Assembly: GCF_014982805.1 (NCBI RefSeq)
Contig: NZ_JADCKC010000001.1
Location: forward strand, 744,001 to 808,000
Source of the DNA: Gemmiger gallinarum
GTDB lineage: Bacteria; Bacillota; Clostridia; Oscillospirales; Ruminococcaceae
Direction of reading: 5' to 3'
DNA: 64,000 nucleotides
The notes under the pieces are model-generated. The model saw only the letters and a program-made list of their open reading frames with translations. It did not search any database and had not been told where the DNA came from. Shown piece after piece: positions 26,275-33,405 of the stretch (positions are counted from its first letter, which is position 1; every line of letters begins with the position of its first letter). Position numbers and translations under genes: made by a program.

Positions 26275-27303
26275 TCAACTGTCAAAATCCACGCCGGCAA
26301 AGGTGTCAAAGGACGCGGGCAGCGGGTCCGGCTGGGGCTGCTGCTTTTTGGTGCGGCGGGTGGAACTTCTGCGGGTGGTGGATTTGCTGCGGGTGGTCTT
26401 TTTGGGGGCCGGGGGCTCCTCCGCAGGCAGGTCATACAGGCCTGCGCCGGGCTGGAATTTTCCGGGCGATGCCGGGGCTGCCGGTGCGGCGGGGGCAGGC
26501 GGGTCCTCCCGCAGGTCCTCCGGCTCGTCCGGTTTGGGTGCAATGGCAAACTCCACCGTATCCACCTTTTCCTCGGTCTCGGGGAGAGCCTCATCCTCCG
26601 AGTCCCCGTAATAGGGCTCGGGGTCGGGCTCCGGCTGGGCCTCCTGCACCGGTTCCGGCTCAAAGGCAGGCGCCGGTTCCTCATAGGCAGGCTGCGGGGC
26701 CTCAAAGGCGGGCTGGGCATCGTAGGCCGGCTGCGGCTCATAGGCAGGTTCCGGCTCCGGCGTCTCGTACACCGGCTGGGGCACTGCCTGAGCCTGCGGC
26801 TGCGGTTCGGGCTGCGGCTCCGGCTCGTCGTCCTCCGGCGGCGGCTCCACCGTGTCGGAAGCCTCCGGGATCTTGGAAAGCAGCTCAATATGCTTGCGGT
26901 ACATGGCAAGCAGAGACTTCTTGAAATTTTCCGTTTCCTTGCGGATGGTGGTCAGCTCCTGCTGGGCCAGTTCCACCTCATCGCGGGCACGCTGCTCCCG
27001 GTCCTCGGCACGGATGTTGGCGGCGCGGATCACTTCGGCGGCCTTCTGCTTGGCCTCCTTGATGACGTTCTCGCCCAGGCGCTGGGCATTGATGAGGGTG
27101 GTGTGCAGGGTGTCCTCCTCGGCACGGTACTGGTCAATGCGCTGGGCCAGCACAACGAGCTTCTTCTGCAGATCCTCGTTCTCCGCGCTGAGGGCGTCCA
27201 GACTGTCCGCCACCTGTCTGAGATAATCATCGACATCGTCACAGCGATAGCCCCGCATGGCTTTTTCAAATGTGACGCGCCGTACATCCTCCGAAGCGAT
27301 CAT
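26275..27303 (-). CDS. divIVA: DivIVA family cell-division/polarity protein
   Basis: 342 residues, longer than the ~160 of B. subtilis DivIVA. The N-terminal domain VTFEKAMRGYRCDDVDDYL (~10-28) binds membrane and starts a coiled coil to ~150. Residues ~155-290 are a Pro/Glu/Gln-rich linker with degenerate repeats of the form PAYEP, PAYDA, PAFEA, PAYEE, PAFEP. The last ~50 residues are Lys/Arg/Thr-rich, then DTFAGVDFDS. It marks negatively curved membrane at septa and poles. ATG at 27303 with GGAGGA upstream. It sits in the classic sepF-ylmH-divIVA-ileS order. Confidence 0.85.
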   Translation of the reverse strand: MIASEDVRRVTFEKAMRGYRCDDVDDYLRQVADSLDALSAENEDLQKKLVVLAQRIDQYRAEEDTLHTTLINAQRLGENVIKEAKQKAAEVIRAANIRAEDREQRARDEVELAQQELTTIRKETENFKKSLLAMYRKHIELLSKIPEASDTVEPPPEDDEPEPQPEPQPQAQAVPQPVYETPEPEPAYEPQPAYDAQPAFEAPQPAYEEPAPAFEPEPVQEAQPEPDPEPYYGDSEDEALPETEEKVDTVEFAIAPKPDEPEDLREDPPAPAAPAAPASPGKFQPGAGLYDLPAEEPPAPKKTTRSKSTTRRSSTRRTKKQQPQPDPLPASFDTFAGVDFDS

Positions 27304-27370
27304 TCTTTATTCCTCCTGTCTCGGGCCCTGCCCGGGATTGGCTGTAAGGCCGAAAGCCGCGCTTGGTTGT

Positions 27371-28192
27371 TCAGTACTGATAAAACAGGATAAACGTGCG
27401 GTCGCTGCGGCTTTTGCCGCCGATCTCCTGTAACCGGTAGCGGCCGCTGCCGCGTACCGTGAAAATGTCCCCCGCGTAAACCGCATCATGGGCGCTGCGC
27501 AGGGGAACGTGATTGACCTGGACCCGGCCCTCGGATATGACCTGGGCCGCCTGCCCGCGGGAAGTGTGCAGCATGGCCGCCAGCACCGAGTCTGCGCGCA
27601 GCGAACTCACCGTGGCCTGCCGGAGCTGACGTTCCGGCTCCCGCAGGGCGGATTCCGGCGGCTGGGTGCAGGGCTCTGCATCCAGCCGGACACGGCCCGC
27701 CGCCGTCAGGTTGGCGGAGACAAACTCCGCCTTGTCCTCCAGCAGGAAGAGATAGTACTCCCCCGGATGGTCCGGGTCGGGGCGGATGTCGCCCAGACAG
27801 GTCCGTTCCAGACCCAGCCCCAGCACGGCCCCCAGGATGTCCCTGTGTTCCGGCGCCGCCGTTCCCGATGCCAGATGGGCATGGAGGTGCAGGCAGGCAA
27901 CGGGCTCCTCCTGCCAGGCATCCTCCGGTTCGATGCAGAGCACCCGGCGTTCCGCCTCCGAAAAACCGCCCCAGAAACGGATACAGGTGGTCTGGGCCCG
28001 GTTTGCGGCAGCCTCTGCCAGAGACTGCTCCCGATCGGACAGAAAGCCGGTATGGCGGGGAATGCCCCGGCGCACGGCCAGGGTGCACAGTTCCTCCACC
28101 CGGCGCATCAGACGGCGCTCCTCCTCATTCTGAGGCGGAAGAAAGCCGCGGACTGCCGTGCCGGTTTCGCCGGGATCAGAAGAATACGCCAT
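27371..28192 (-). CDS. ylmH: YlmH family S4-domain RNA-binding protein
   Basis: 273 residues. Residues 1-190 form the YlmH N-terminal domain (RVEELCTLAVRRGIPRHTGF, RIRFWGGFSEAERRV-like segment, and LGAVLGLGLERTCLGDI). The C-terminal S4 RNA-binding domain includes LHTSRGQAAQVISEGRVQVN and VYAGDIFTVRGSGRYRL. YlmH binds ribosome-associated RNA and takes part in rescue of stalled ribosomes in B. subtilis. Its ATG at 28192 lies inside the end of sepF (17-base overlap) with GGAG just upstream, so translation is coupled to sepF. Confidence 0.85.
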   Translation of the reverse strand: MAYSSDPGETGTAVRGFLPPQNEEERRLMRRVEELCTLAVRRGIPRHTGFLSDREQSLAEAAANRAQTTCIRFWGGFSEAERRVLCIEPEDAWQEEPVACLHLHAHLASGTAAPEHRDILGAVLGLGLERTCLGDIRPDPDHPGEYYLFLLEDKAEFVSANLTAAGRVRLDAEPCTQPPESALREPERQLRQATVSSLRADSVLAAMLHTSRGQAAQVISEGRVQVNHVPLRSAHDAVYAGDIFTVRGSGRYRLQEIGGKSRSDRTFILFYQY

Positions 28193-28637
28193 TGTTCTCC
28201 AGCTCGTCGATCAGGTCGCCCATGATATCGACGTTGTAGGGGGTAATGATGAAGGTGCTGGTGGCGACCCGCTTGATCTGGCCGTTGTTGGCATAGGCAA
28301 CACCGGACAGGAAATCGATCAGGCGGCGGGAGACCTCCTTGTTGGTGGACTCCAGGTTCAGCACCACGGTGCGCTTGGCGTTGAGCTGGTCCGCAATGGT
28401 GGAAGCATCGTCAAAGCGCTCGGGCTTGACCAGCACAACCTGAAGCTGGGTCGTCGCATTGATGTTGACGACCTTGTTGCGCTGTTTGGCAGCTTCGGCC
28501 TGGGCATAGGTATCCTGAGCCGCAGAGCCCTGTCCGCCACCGGCAAAGACCTCGTCCTCACCGCCGTCCAGGTACTCGTCATCCTCCGGGTCCGGATTGA
28601 TACCAAGCATATTTTTGAAGCCTTCGAACATGGACAT
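28176..28637 (-). CDS. sepF: cell-division protein SepF
   Basis: 153 residues: an N-terminal amphipathic membrane-targeting segment (MSMFEGFKNMLGI), an acidic linker, then the FtsZ-binding domain with VVLVKPERFDDASTIADQL, RTVVLNLE, EVSRRLIDFLSGVAYA and TFIITPYNV. It aligns FtsZ filaments at the septum. ATG at 28637 with AGGAGA upstream and a strong promoter ~100 bases upstream. It is the first gene of the run that continues through divIVA and ileS to the EIIA gene. The yggS and yggT genes usual in this block are absent here. Confidence 0.9.
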   Translation of the reverse strand: MSMFEGFKNMLGINPDPEDDEYLDGGEDEVFAGGGQGSAAQDTYAQAEAAKQRNKVVNINATTQLQVVLVKPERFDDASTIADQLNAKRTVVLNLESTNKEVSRRLIDFLSGVAYANNGQIKRVATSTFIITPYNVDIMGDLIDELENNGVFF

Positions 28638-28732
28638 GATGGATTCTCCTTAACTTATGGCTGTTGCAGCCCCGTGGGCTGCCTGCCGTACAAACGGCAG
28701 ATTTTCACTGAATACAGCGATATACATTAAGT

Positions 28733-28761
28733 ATTATCGCTTTTTCAGCGTCAAAAGTCAA
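28733..28761 (-). promoter_or_regulatory. sepF operon promoter
   Basis: Minus-strand TTGACT (28756-28761), 17-base spacer and GATAAT (28733-28738). Both elements match consensus at 5 of 6 positions. Confidence 0.65.
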
Positions 28762-28812
28762 TAGCACATGGCTTTTCAGACTCAGACCGGAAAAACGACG
28801 GTTTTTCTGCCA

Positions 28813-28858
28813 AAAATGCCGCCCGCTTTGTAAAAATAGCCTCAGCGGGCGGCATTTT
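28813..28858 (-). terminator. terminator of the miaB-hlyD gene run
   Basis: 15-bp perfect stem (28813-28827 with 28844-28858) flanked by A and T runs, so it can work in both directions. On the minus strand it follows the stop at 28911 by about 50 bases and ends in TTTTTGG. Confidence 0.8.
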
Positions 28859-28910
28859 GAGCCGTTCGCAGCAGTTTTGCCGCGCAAATATTTGACTGTG
28901 TGTCCGGTTA

Positions 28911-30146
28911 TTACATCAATTTTCCATCCTGAAGGTTGGTGCCCTCCACAATGACCTCGTCATAGAGGCGGACCTCATTGTCGGTACCCACCGCGCCGTC
29001 GGTGTCCACCAGAATATAGTCCTCGTTCTGGTAGAGGATGGTGATCTTGCGGAAACGCTGGAGGTTGCCCACCTTGACGTAGACGCCGTTGTTGCCGTCC
29101 ACGATGTGCAGCGCCTTGCTGTCAATGCGGATGCCGGTGTAGGTGTGCAGGTCGATCTGAGCGGTCTCCTGCCCCAGGGTCAGCACCTCGGCATTGATGG
29201 TGCCGCATTCCAGCACGATCTTGGCCAGGCCTGCCTCCTCGTCCTGCTCCACCGACACCACCGTGGCGGACAGCGGGTCGTCCTGTTTGCCGGGCACGCT
29301 GATCTTGACGGTGGAGAGCCCGTCAAACCGGGCGGCGGTGTCCAGGTCGCAGGTGGCATAGAACCGCCAGGAAAAGCCCGCCACGATCCAGCCCGCCGTG
29401 TTGTCGGTGGAGGCGGTAAGGTCCTGCCCCAGCAGAGAGGCCAGGTCGGAGGGCGAGGCGTTGTCCGCCGTTTCCTGGTCCAGAGTGGTGAGGTGGGCGG
29501 CATCCGACGCCACAAAGTAGCCGTTTTTCTCGGCCACCAGATTCTGCAGCCCGTCCAGCTGGGCGGCGATGGAATCCCGCTCCGCCTGCAACTGAGCGAT
29601 GGTGTCCTCAAAACCGGTGCTCTGTCCTGTGGAGATCTGCAGCCGGTTCTGGGCCAGCAGGAACTCCTCCTCGGCGGTGCGGATGCTGCCGTAGGCTCCC
29701 CGGTCCAGCTGGTCCAGCAGGTTGTAAAGGGCCGACCGGGTCTGGGTGGTCAGCACCGAGAGATCGCTGCCCGACGAGTTCTGGGACTTGTTGAGCAGGG
29801 AGATCTCCCGGTCCAGATTGGTCAGGGCCTCCCGCTGCAGGTCCTGGCCCTCGGCGGTGTAGCACTCGGCAATGACGGTTCCCATTGTGACCCGCTCGCC
29901 GTTGTCCACAAGGTAGCCCAGGTCGCCGCTGCCCGCCACCGGGGTGGCATCGAACACCGCCGCGCCGGTGAGCTGGATGCTGTCCGACATGGTGGCCAGA
30001 ATGGCGGTCTCTGTCTTATAGGTATGATGAAGAATGGCGTAAAGCTGTACGCCCACGTACAGCACGGCAAAAATCAGGATGGCGGTGATAAGGGCCACTG
30101 CCACATTTTTGCCCACGCGGCGGCGCTCGGCCGGATCTCTCTCCAT
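28911..30146 (-). CDS. HlyD-like membrane-fusion protein
   Basis: 411 residues. One membrane helix near the N-terminus (NVAVALITAILIFAVLYVGV) leaves the rest outside. A lipoyl-like beta segment (FDATPVAGSGDLGYLVDNGE) is interrupted by a helical hairpin of ~100 residues (REALTNLDREISLLNKSQ to the QLQAERDSIAAQLDGLQ region), then a beta-barrel half with VKISVPGKQDDPLSATVV. This is the layout of HlyD/efflux adaptor proteins, but no ABC or RND partner lies beside it. Its location next to sepF suggests an envelope role in division. ATG at 30146 with a GGGGAGAAAG site. Confidence 0.7.
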   Translation of the reverse strand: MERDPAERRRVGKNVAVALITAILIFAVLYVGVQLYAILHHTYKTETAILATMSDSIQLTGAAVFDATPVAGSGDLGYLVDNGERVTMGTVIAECYTAEGQDLQREALTNLDREISLLNKSQNSSGSDLSVLTTQTRSALYNLLDQLDRGAYGSIRTAEEEFLLAQNRLQISTGQSTGFEDTIAQLQAERDSIAAQLDGLQNLVAEKNGYFVASDAAHLTTLDQETADNASPSDLASLLGQDLTASTDNTAGWIVAGFSWRFYATCDLDTAARFDGLSTVKISVPGKQDDPLSATVVSVEQDEEAGLAKIVLECGTINAEVLTLGQETAQIDLHTYTGIRIDSKALHIVDGNNGVYVKVGNLQRFRKITILYQNEDYILVDTDGAVGTDNEVRLYDEVIVEGTNLQDGKLM

Positions 30147-30186
30147 GGGTATGTCTTTCTCCCCTGGCGGGGTATCGGCGGCCGGG

Positions 30187-31137
30187 TCAGTCCTCCCCGG
30201 CCAGGAATTGGCGGACTAGCTCCCCGGCACGCTGAGGCGTGTCAGGGCGTTCGATCTCCAGCCAGACGGCATCGGCCTGGCGGCGGAACCAGGTCAGCTG
30301 GCGCTTGGCATAGTTGCGGGATGCCTGCTTGAGTTTGTCGGTGCACTGCTCCAGCGTCCCGGTCCCCTCAAAATAGGGGAAGAACTCCTTGTACCCGATG
30401 GCCTGGGCCGCCGTGCGGAACCGGTCCCGGTTGTGCCAGACGTACTCGGCCTCCGGCAGAATGCCCGCCTCCACCATGCGGTCCACCCGCAGGTCGATGC
30501 GGCGGTAAAGTTCCGCCCGGTCGGCACAGGTCAGGCAGATACACAGTGCCCGGTAAGGCTTTTGGGCCGGCAGGGACGCGGCCCGCTGCTCGCTCATAGT
30601 GTGCCCGGTGAGGTGGTAGAGTTCCAGGGCCCGGATGACCCGGTGGGTGTTGTTGGGGTGGAGGGTCCGGGCGTAGTCGGGGTCCAGGCGGCAAAGCTCT
30701 TCATAGACGGCCTGGCCCTCCCCGTTGTCGATGCGCGCCTGCAGGGCGGCCCGGAAGGCGAGGTCCTCCTTCTGGGGGGCAAAGCTCACCCCGTTGAGAA
30801 GGCTGGAAATATACAGCCCGGTTCCCCCGACGATCAGGGGCAGCTTTCCCCGGGCGGTGATGTCCCGGATGGCGGCGTCCGCCCGGGCGGTGAACTCCGC
30901 CACGCTGAAGAGCTCGTCGGGGGTCAAGATATCGATGAGGTGATGGGGTATCCCCTGCATTTCCTCCGGCGTGACCTTGGCGGTGCCCACGTCCAGGCCT
31001 TTATAGATCTGCATGGAGTCGGCGCTGATGATCTCGCCGTCAAACTCCTTTGCCAGGGCAACGGACAAAGCCGTCTTGCCGGTGGCGGTGGGGCCCCCGA
31101 TGGCTACCACTCGGGGCAGGTCAGACAATGCGGCCAA
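30187..31137 (-). CDS. miaA: tRNA dimethylallyltransferase
   Basis: 316 residues. P-loop GGPTATGKTALSVAL, DGEIISADSMQIYKGLDVGT, and IVGGTGLYISSLL are the MiaA signatures. KQASRNYAKRQLTWFRR is the tRNA-recognition segment near the end. It prenylates A37 of tRNAs reading UNN codons, the step before MiaB. There is no ATG: TTG at 31137 or TTG at 31128 must be used. 31137 is preferred because GGAG lies 13 bases upstream. Either start lies inside the 3' end of mutL, so translation is coupled. Confidence 0.85.
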   Translation of the reverse strand: MAALSDLPRVVAIGGPTATGKTALSVALAKEFDGEIISADSMQIYKGLDVGTAKVTPEEMQGIPHHLIDILTPDELFSVAEFTARADAAIRDITARGKLPLIVGGTGLYISSLLNGVSFAPQKEDLAFRAALQARIDNGEGQAVYEELCRLDPDYARTLHPNNTHRVIRALELYHLTGHTMSEQRAASLPAQKPYRALCICLTCADRAELYRRIDLRVDRMVEAGILPEAEYVWHNRDRFRTAAQAIGYKEFFPYFEGTGTLEQCTDKLKQASRNYAKRQLTWFRRQADAVWLEIERPDTPQRAGELVRQFLAGED

Positions 31138-33319
31138 ACTGTTTTTCCAGCTCCTTCCGGGTGATCTTGAGGACACAGGGGCGGCCATGGGGGCAGAAGG
31201 GCGGCACTCTGCCGTCCAGAATCTGCTGGGCCAGAGCCAGCAGCTCGGCGGGATTGCTGCGGTCCCCTGCCTTGACGGCGGCGCGGCAGGCAATGGAGTG
31301 AAGCATCCACTCGGTCTTTTCCCGCAGGGCGTCGCCGCCCTTGGCCAGCCGGGCCGCCAGCTCGATGAGCATATCCTCCACATCGTCCACCGGCACATCC
31401 GCCGGAACCGCCCGGACAATGACGGTGGCCCCGCCGTAGTCCTCGGCCTCGATGCCAGCGTCCTCCAGCAGTTTCTGGTTCTGCAGGACCGCCAGCTTTT
31501 CTTCCGCCGAGAGGTTGACCTGTACCGGCACCAGAAGCATCTGGGCGGGCACATTGCCGTAATCCTTGGAGAGCTTTTCAAAAAGGATGCGCTCGTGGGC
31601 GGCGTGCTTGTCAATGAGGCAAAGCTCCCCCGACCGCTCGGTGATGATGTAGGTGCGGAACACTTCCCCCACCAGGCGCAGGGGTTCACTCTCCGGCGCG
31701 GGGGCCAGGGTGGTCTGTTCCGGGCTGCCGCCGGGCAGGGCGCTGAGGGCCGGGGCAGTCCCGGCGTTCTCCGCCTCCCCGGCGCCAGGCTCCAGGGTAA
31801 AGCTGGTCTGTTCAGGAGCTTCCTCCGGTGCGGGAGCAGGCTGACCGGCAGGGGCCGGGGCTTCCTCCGCCGCAGGGGCGGCAGCGGGCGCCGGCTCGGC
31901 AGGGGCTGCAGGGAGTGTGGCGGGGAGATTCTTCGCCGCGGAGGTGGTTTCCTCCTCCGGCAGGTCGGGCAGAATGTCCAGAACCGCCTCCGAGGCTCCG
32001 CGGGGAATGCTGCCCGGGGCGGGTACATCCTGTGCGGCGGGAGCAGTCGGGGCCGCTTTGTTGTAGTCCTCCCGTGCCGAATGGATGGCCGCCTGTCCCG
32101 GCGCCGCGGTGATGCCGGGCACCGGGCGGGGCGGGATGGGGTCGGTCAGGCTGCGGGCCGCCCGGTACTGGGCCGCCGTCATGGTGGCAAAACCGCCGGT
32201 ATTTCCCGGGTGATGGGCCGTTCCCTGGCCGGCAGCTGCCGGGCGGGCGGGGGCCTGAGGGGCAGGCTGGGCCTGGGCGGGCTGCTTGCCGTGCTCCCCG
32301 TGGTCCATGGAGAAGCGGCATTCCCCGCTGCCGGGTGTGGTGAGGGCGTTGCGCACTGCGCGGTAGACTGCGTCGAAGACGTCGCCCTCCCGGGCAAAGC
32401 GGATCTCGGTCTTGGCCGGGTGGACATTCACGTCCACCAGCTCGGCAGGCATGGTGAGCATGAGGACGCCGCCGGGGAACTTGCCCTGCATGAGGGTGCC
32501 TTTGTAGGCGTTTTCCATGGCGGCCATCATGGTGCGGTTTTTGACGTAGCGGCCGTTCACATAGAAATACTGGGCCCCGCGGGAGGCACGGCAGGCACGG
32601 GGCGGCGTGACCAGACCGGTCACCTGATAGACGCCCAGCTCCCCCTCCACTGGCAGCAGATCCCGGGCAAAGTCCCGGCCCACCGCCGCATGCACCGCGC
32701 TGAGCAGCTTGCCGTCGCCGGGGGTGACGAACTGCAGCTTGCCCTCCCGCTCAAACCGGAAGGAGATCTCCGGATGGGACAGGGCGGTGTGCAGCACCAC
32801 GTCGGCCACAAAGGTGCCCTCGCTGGCATCCTTTTTGAGGAACTTCATCCGGGCGGGCGTGTTGTAGAACAGATCCCGCACCGTGATGGTGGTACCCACC
32901 GGGCGGGCGCCGGGCTCCATGCCCTGCTCCTCCCCGCCGGCAATGCGGTAAAGGCAGGCGTACTCGTCGGCCTGGGTGCGGGTCAGGACCTCCACCCGGG
33001 CCACGCTGGCGATGGAGGCCAGCGCCTCCCCCCGGAAGCCCAGGGTGTGAATGCTGTTCAGATCCTCCGCCGTCTTGATCTTGCTGGTGGCATGGCGGAT
33101 GAAGGCCTTGTCGATGTACTCGGCCTCGATGCCGGTGCCGTTGTCCACAATCTGCAGCAGCTCAATGCCGCCCCGGCGGATGGAGATCGTGATCTTGGTC
33201 GCGCCTGCGTCGATGGCGTTTTCCAGCAGTTCTTTTGCCACCGAGGCGGGGCGTTCCACCACCTCGCCCGCGGCGATGAGTTCGGATGTGTGCTTATCCA
33301 GCACGCGGATCTCTGCCAT
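31121..33319 (-). CDS. mutL: DNA mismatch repair protein MutL
   Basis: 732 residues. The N-terminal GHKL ATPase shows ELLENAIDAGAT, IVDNGTGI and TLGFRGEALASI. A long Pro/Ala/Glu-rich linker covers ~340-540. The C-terminal domain keeps the endonuclease motif DKHAAHERILFE, the ACRAAVKAG motif and CPHGRP, so this is a nicking-type MutL, as expected in bacteria lacking MutH. ATG at 33319 with AGGTGA upstream. It is encoded 86 bases after mutS and overlaps miaA. Confidence 0.95.
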   Translation of the reverse strand: MAEIRVLDKHTSELIAAGEVVERPASVAKELLENAIDAGATKITISIRRGGIELLQIVDNGTGIEAEYIDKAFIRHATSKIKTAEDLNSIHTLGFRGEALASIASVARVEVLTRTQADEYACLYRIAGGEEQGMEPGARPVGTTITVRDLFYNTPARMKFLKKDASEGTFVADVVLHTALSHPEISFRFEREGKLQFVTPGDGKLLSAVHAAVGRDFARDLLPVEGELGVYQVTGLVTPPRACRASRGAQYFYVNGRYVKNRTMMAAMENAYKGTLMQGKFPGGVLMLTMPAELVDVNVHPAKTEIRFAREGDVFDAVYRAVRNALTTPGSGECRFSMDHGEHGKQPAQAQPAPQAPARPAAAGQGTAHHPGNTGGFATMTAAQYRAARSLTDPIPPRPVPGITAAPGQAAIHSAREDYNKAAPTAPAAQDVPAPGSIPRGASEAVLDILPDLPEEETTSAAKNLPATLPAAPAEPAPAAAPAAEEAPAPAGQPAPAPEEAPEQTSFTLEPGAGEAENAGTAPALSALPGGSPEQTTLAPAPESEPLRLVGEVFRTYIITERSGELCLIDKHAAHERILFEKLSKDYGNVPAQMLLVPVQVNLSAEEKLAVLQNQKLLEDAGIEAEDYGGATVIVRAVPADVPVDDVEDMLIELAARLAKGGDALREKTEWMLHSIACRAAVKAGDRSNPAELLALAQQILDGRVPPFCPHGRPCVLKITRKELEKQFGRIV

Positions 33320-33405
33320 AAGTCACCTAGCCTTTTGCAATGGGGAAGCGGATATACCGTGCACCTGTACCGGGCACGGCGTCCGGGATATTGTATCAAG
33401 GCGCC

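Noticed and set aside
23111-26611. 1166-codon plus-strand ORF opposite ileS and divIVA
   Set aside because: It is the mirror of the real genes: GC-rich codon structure opens the antisense frame. The protein is Gly/Val/Leu/Asp-rich with no motif, and the minus strand carries complete, recognisable genes.
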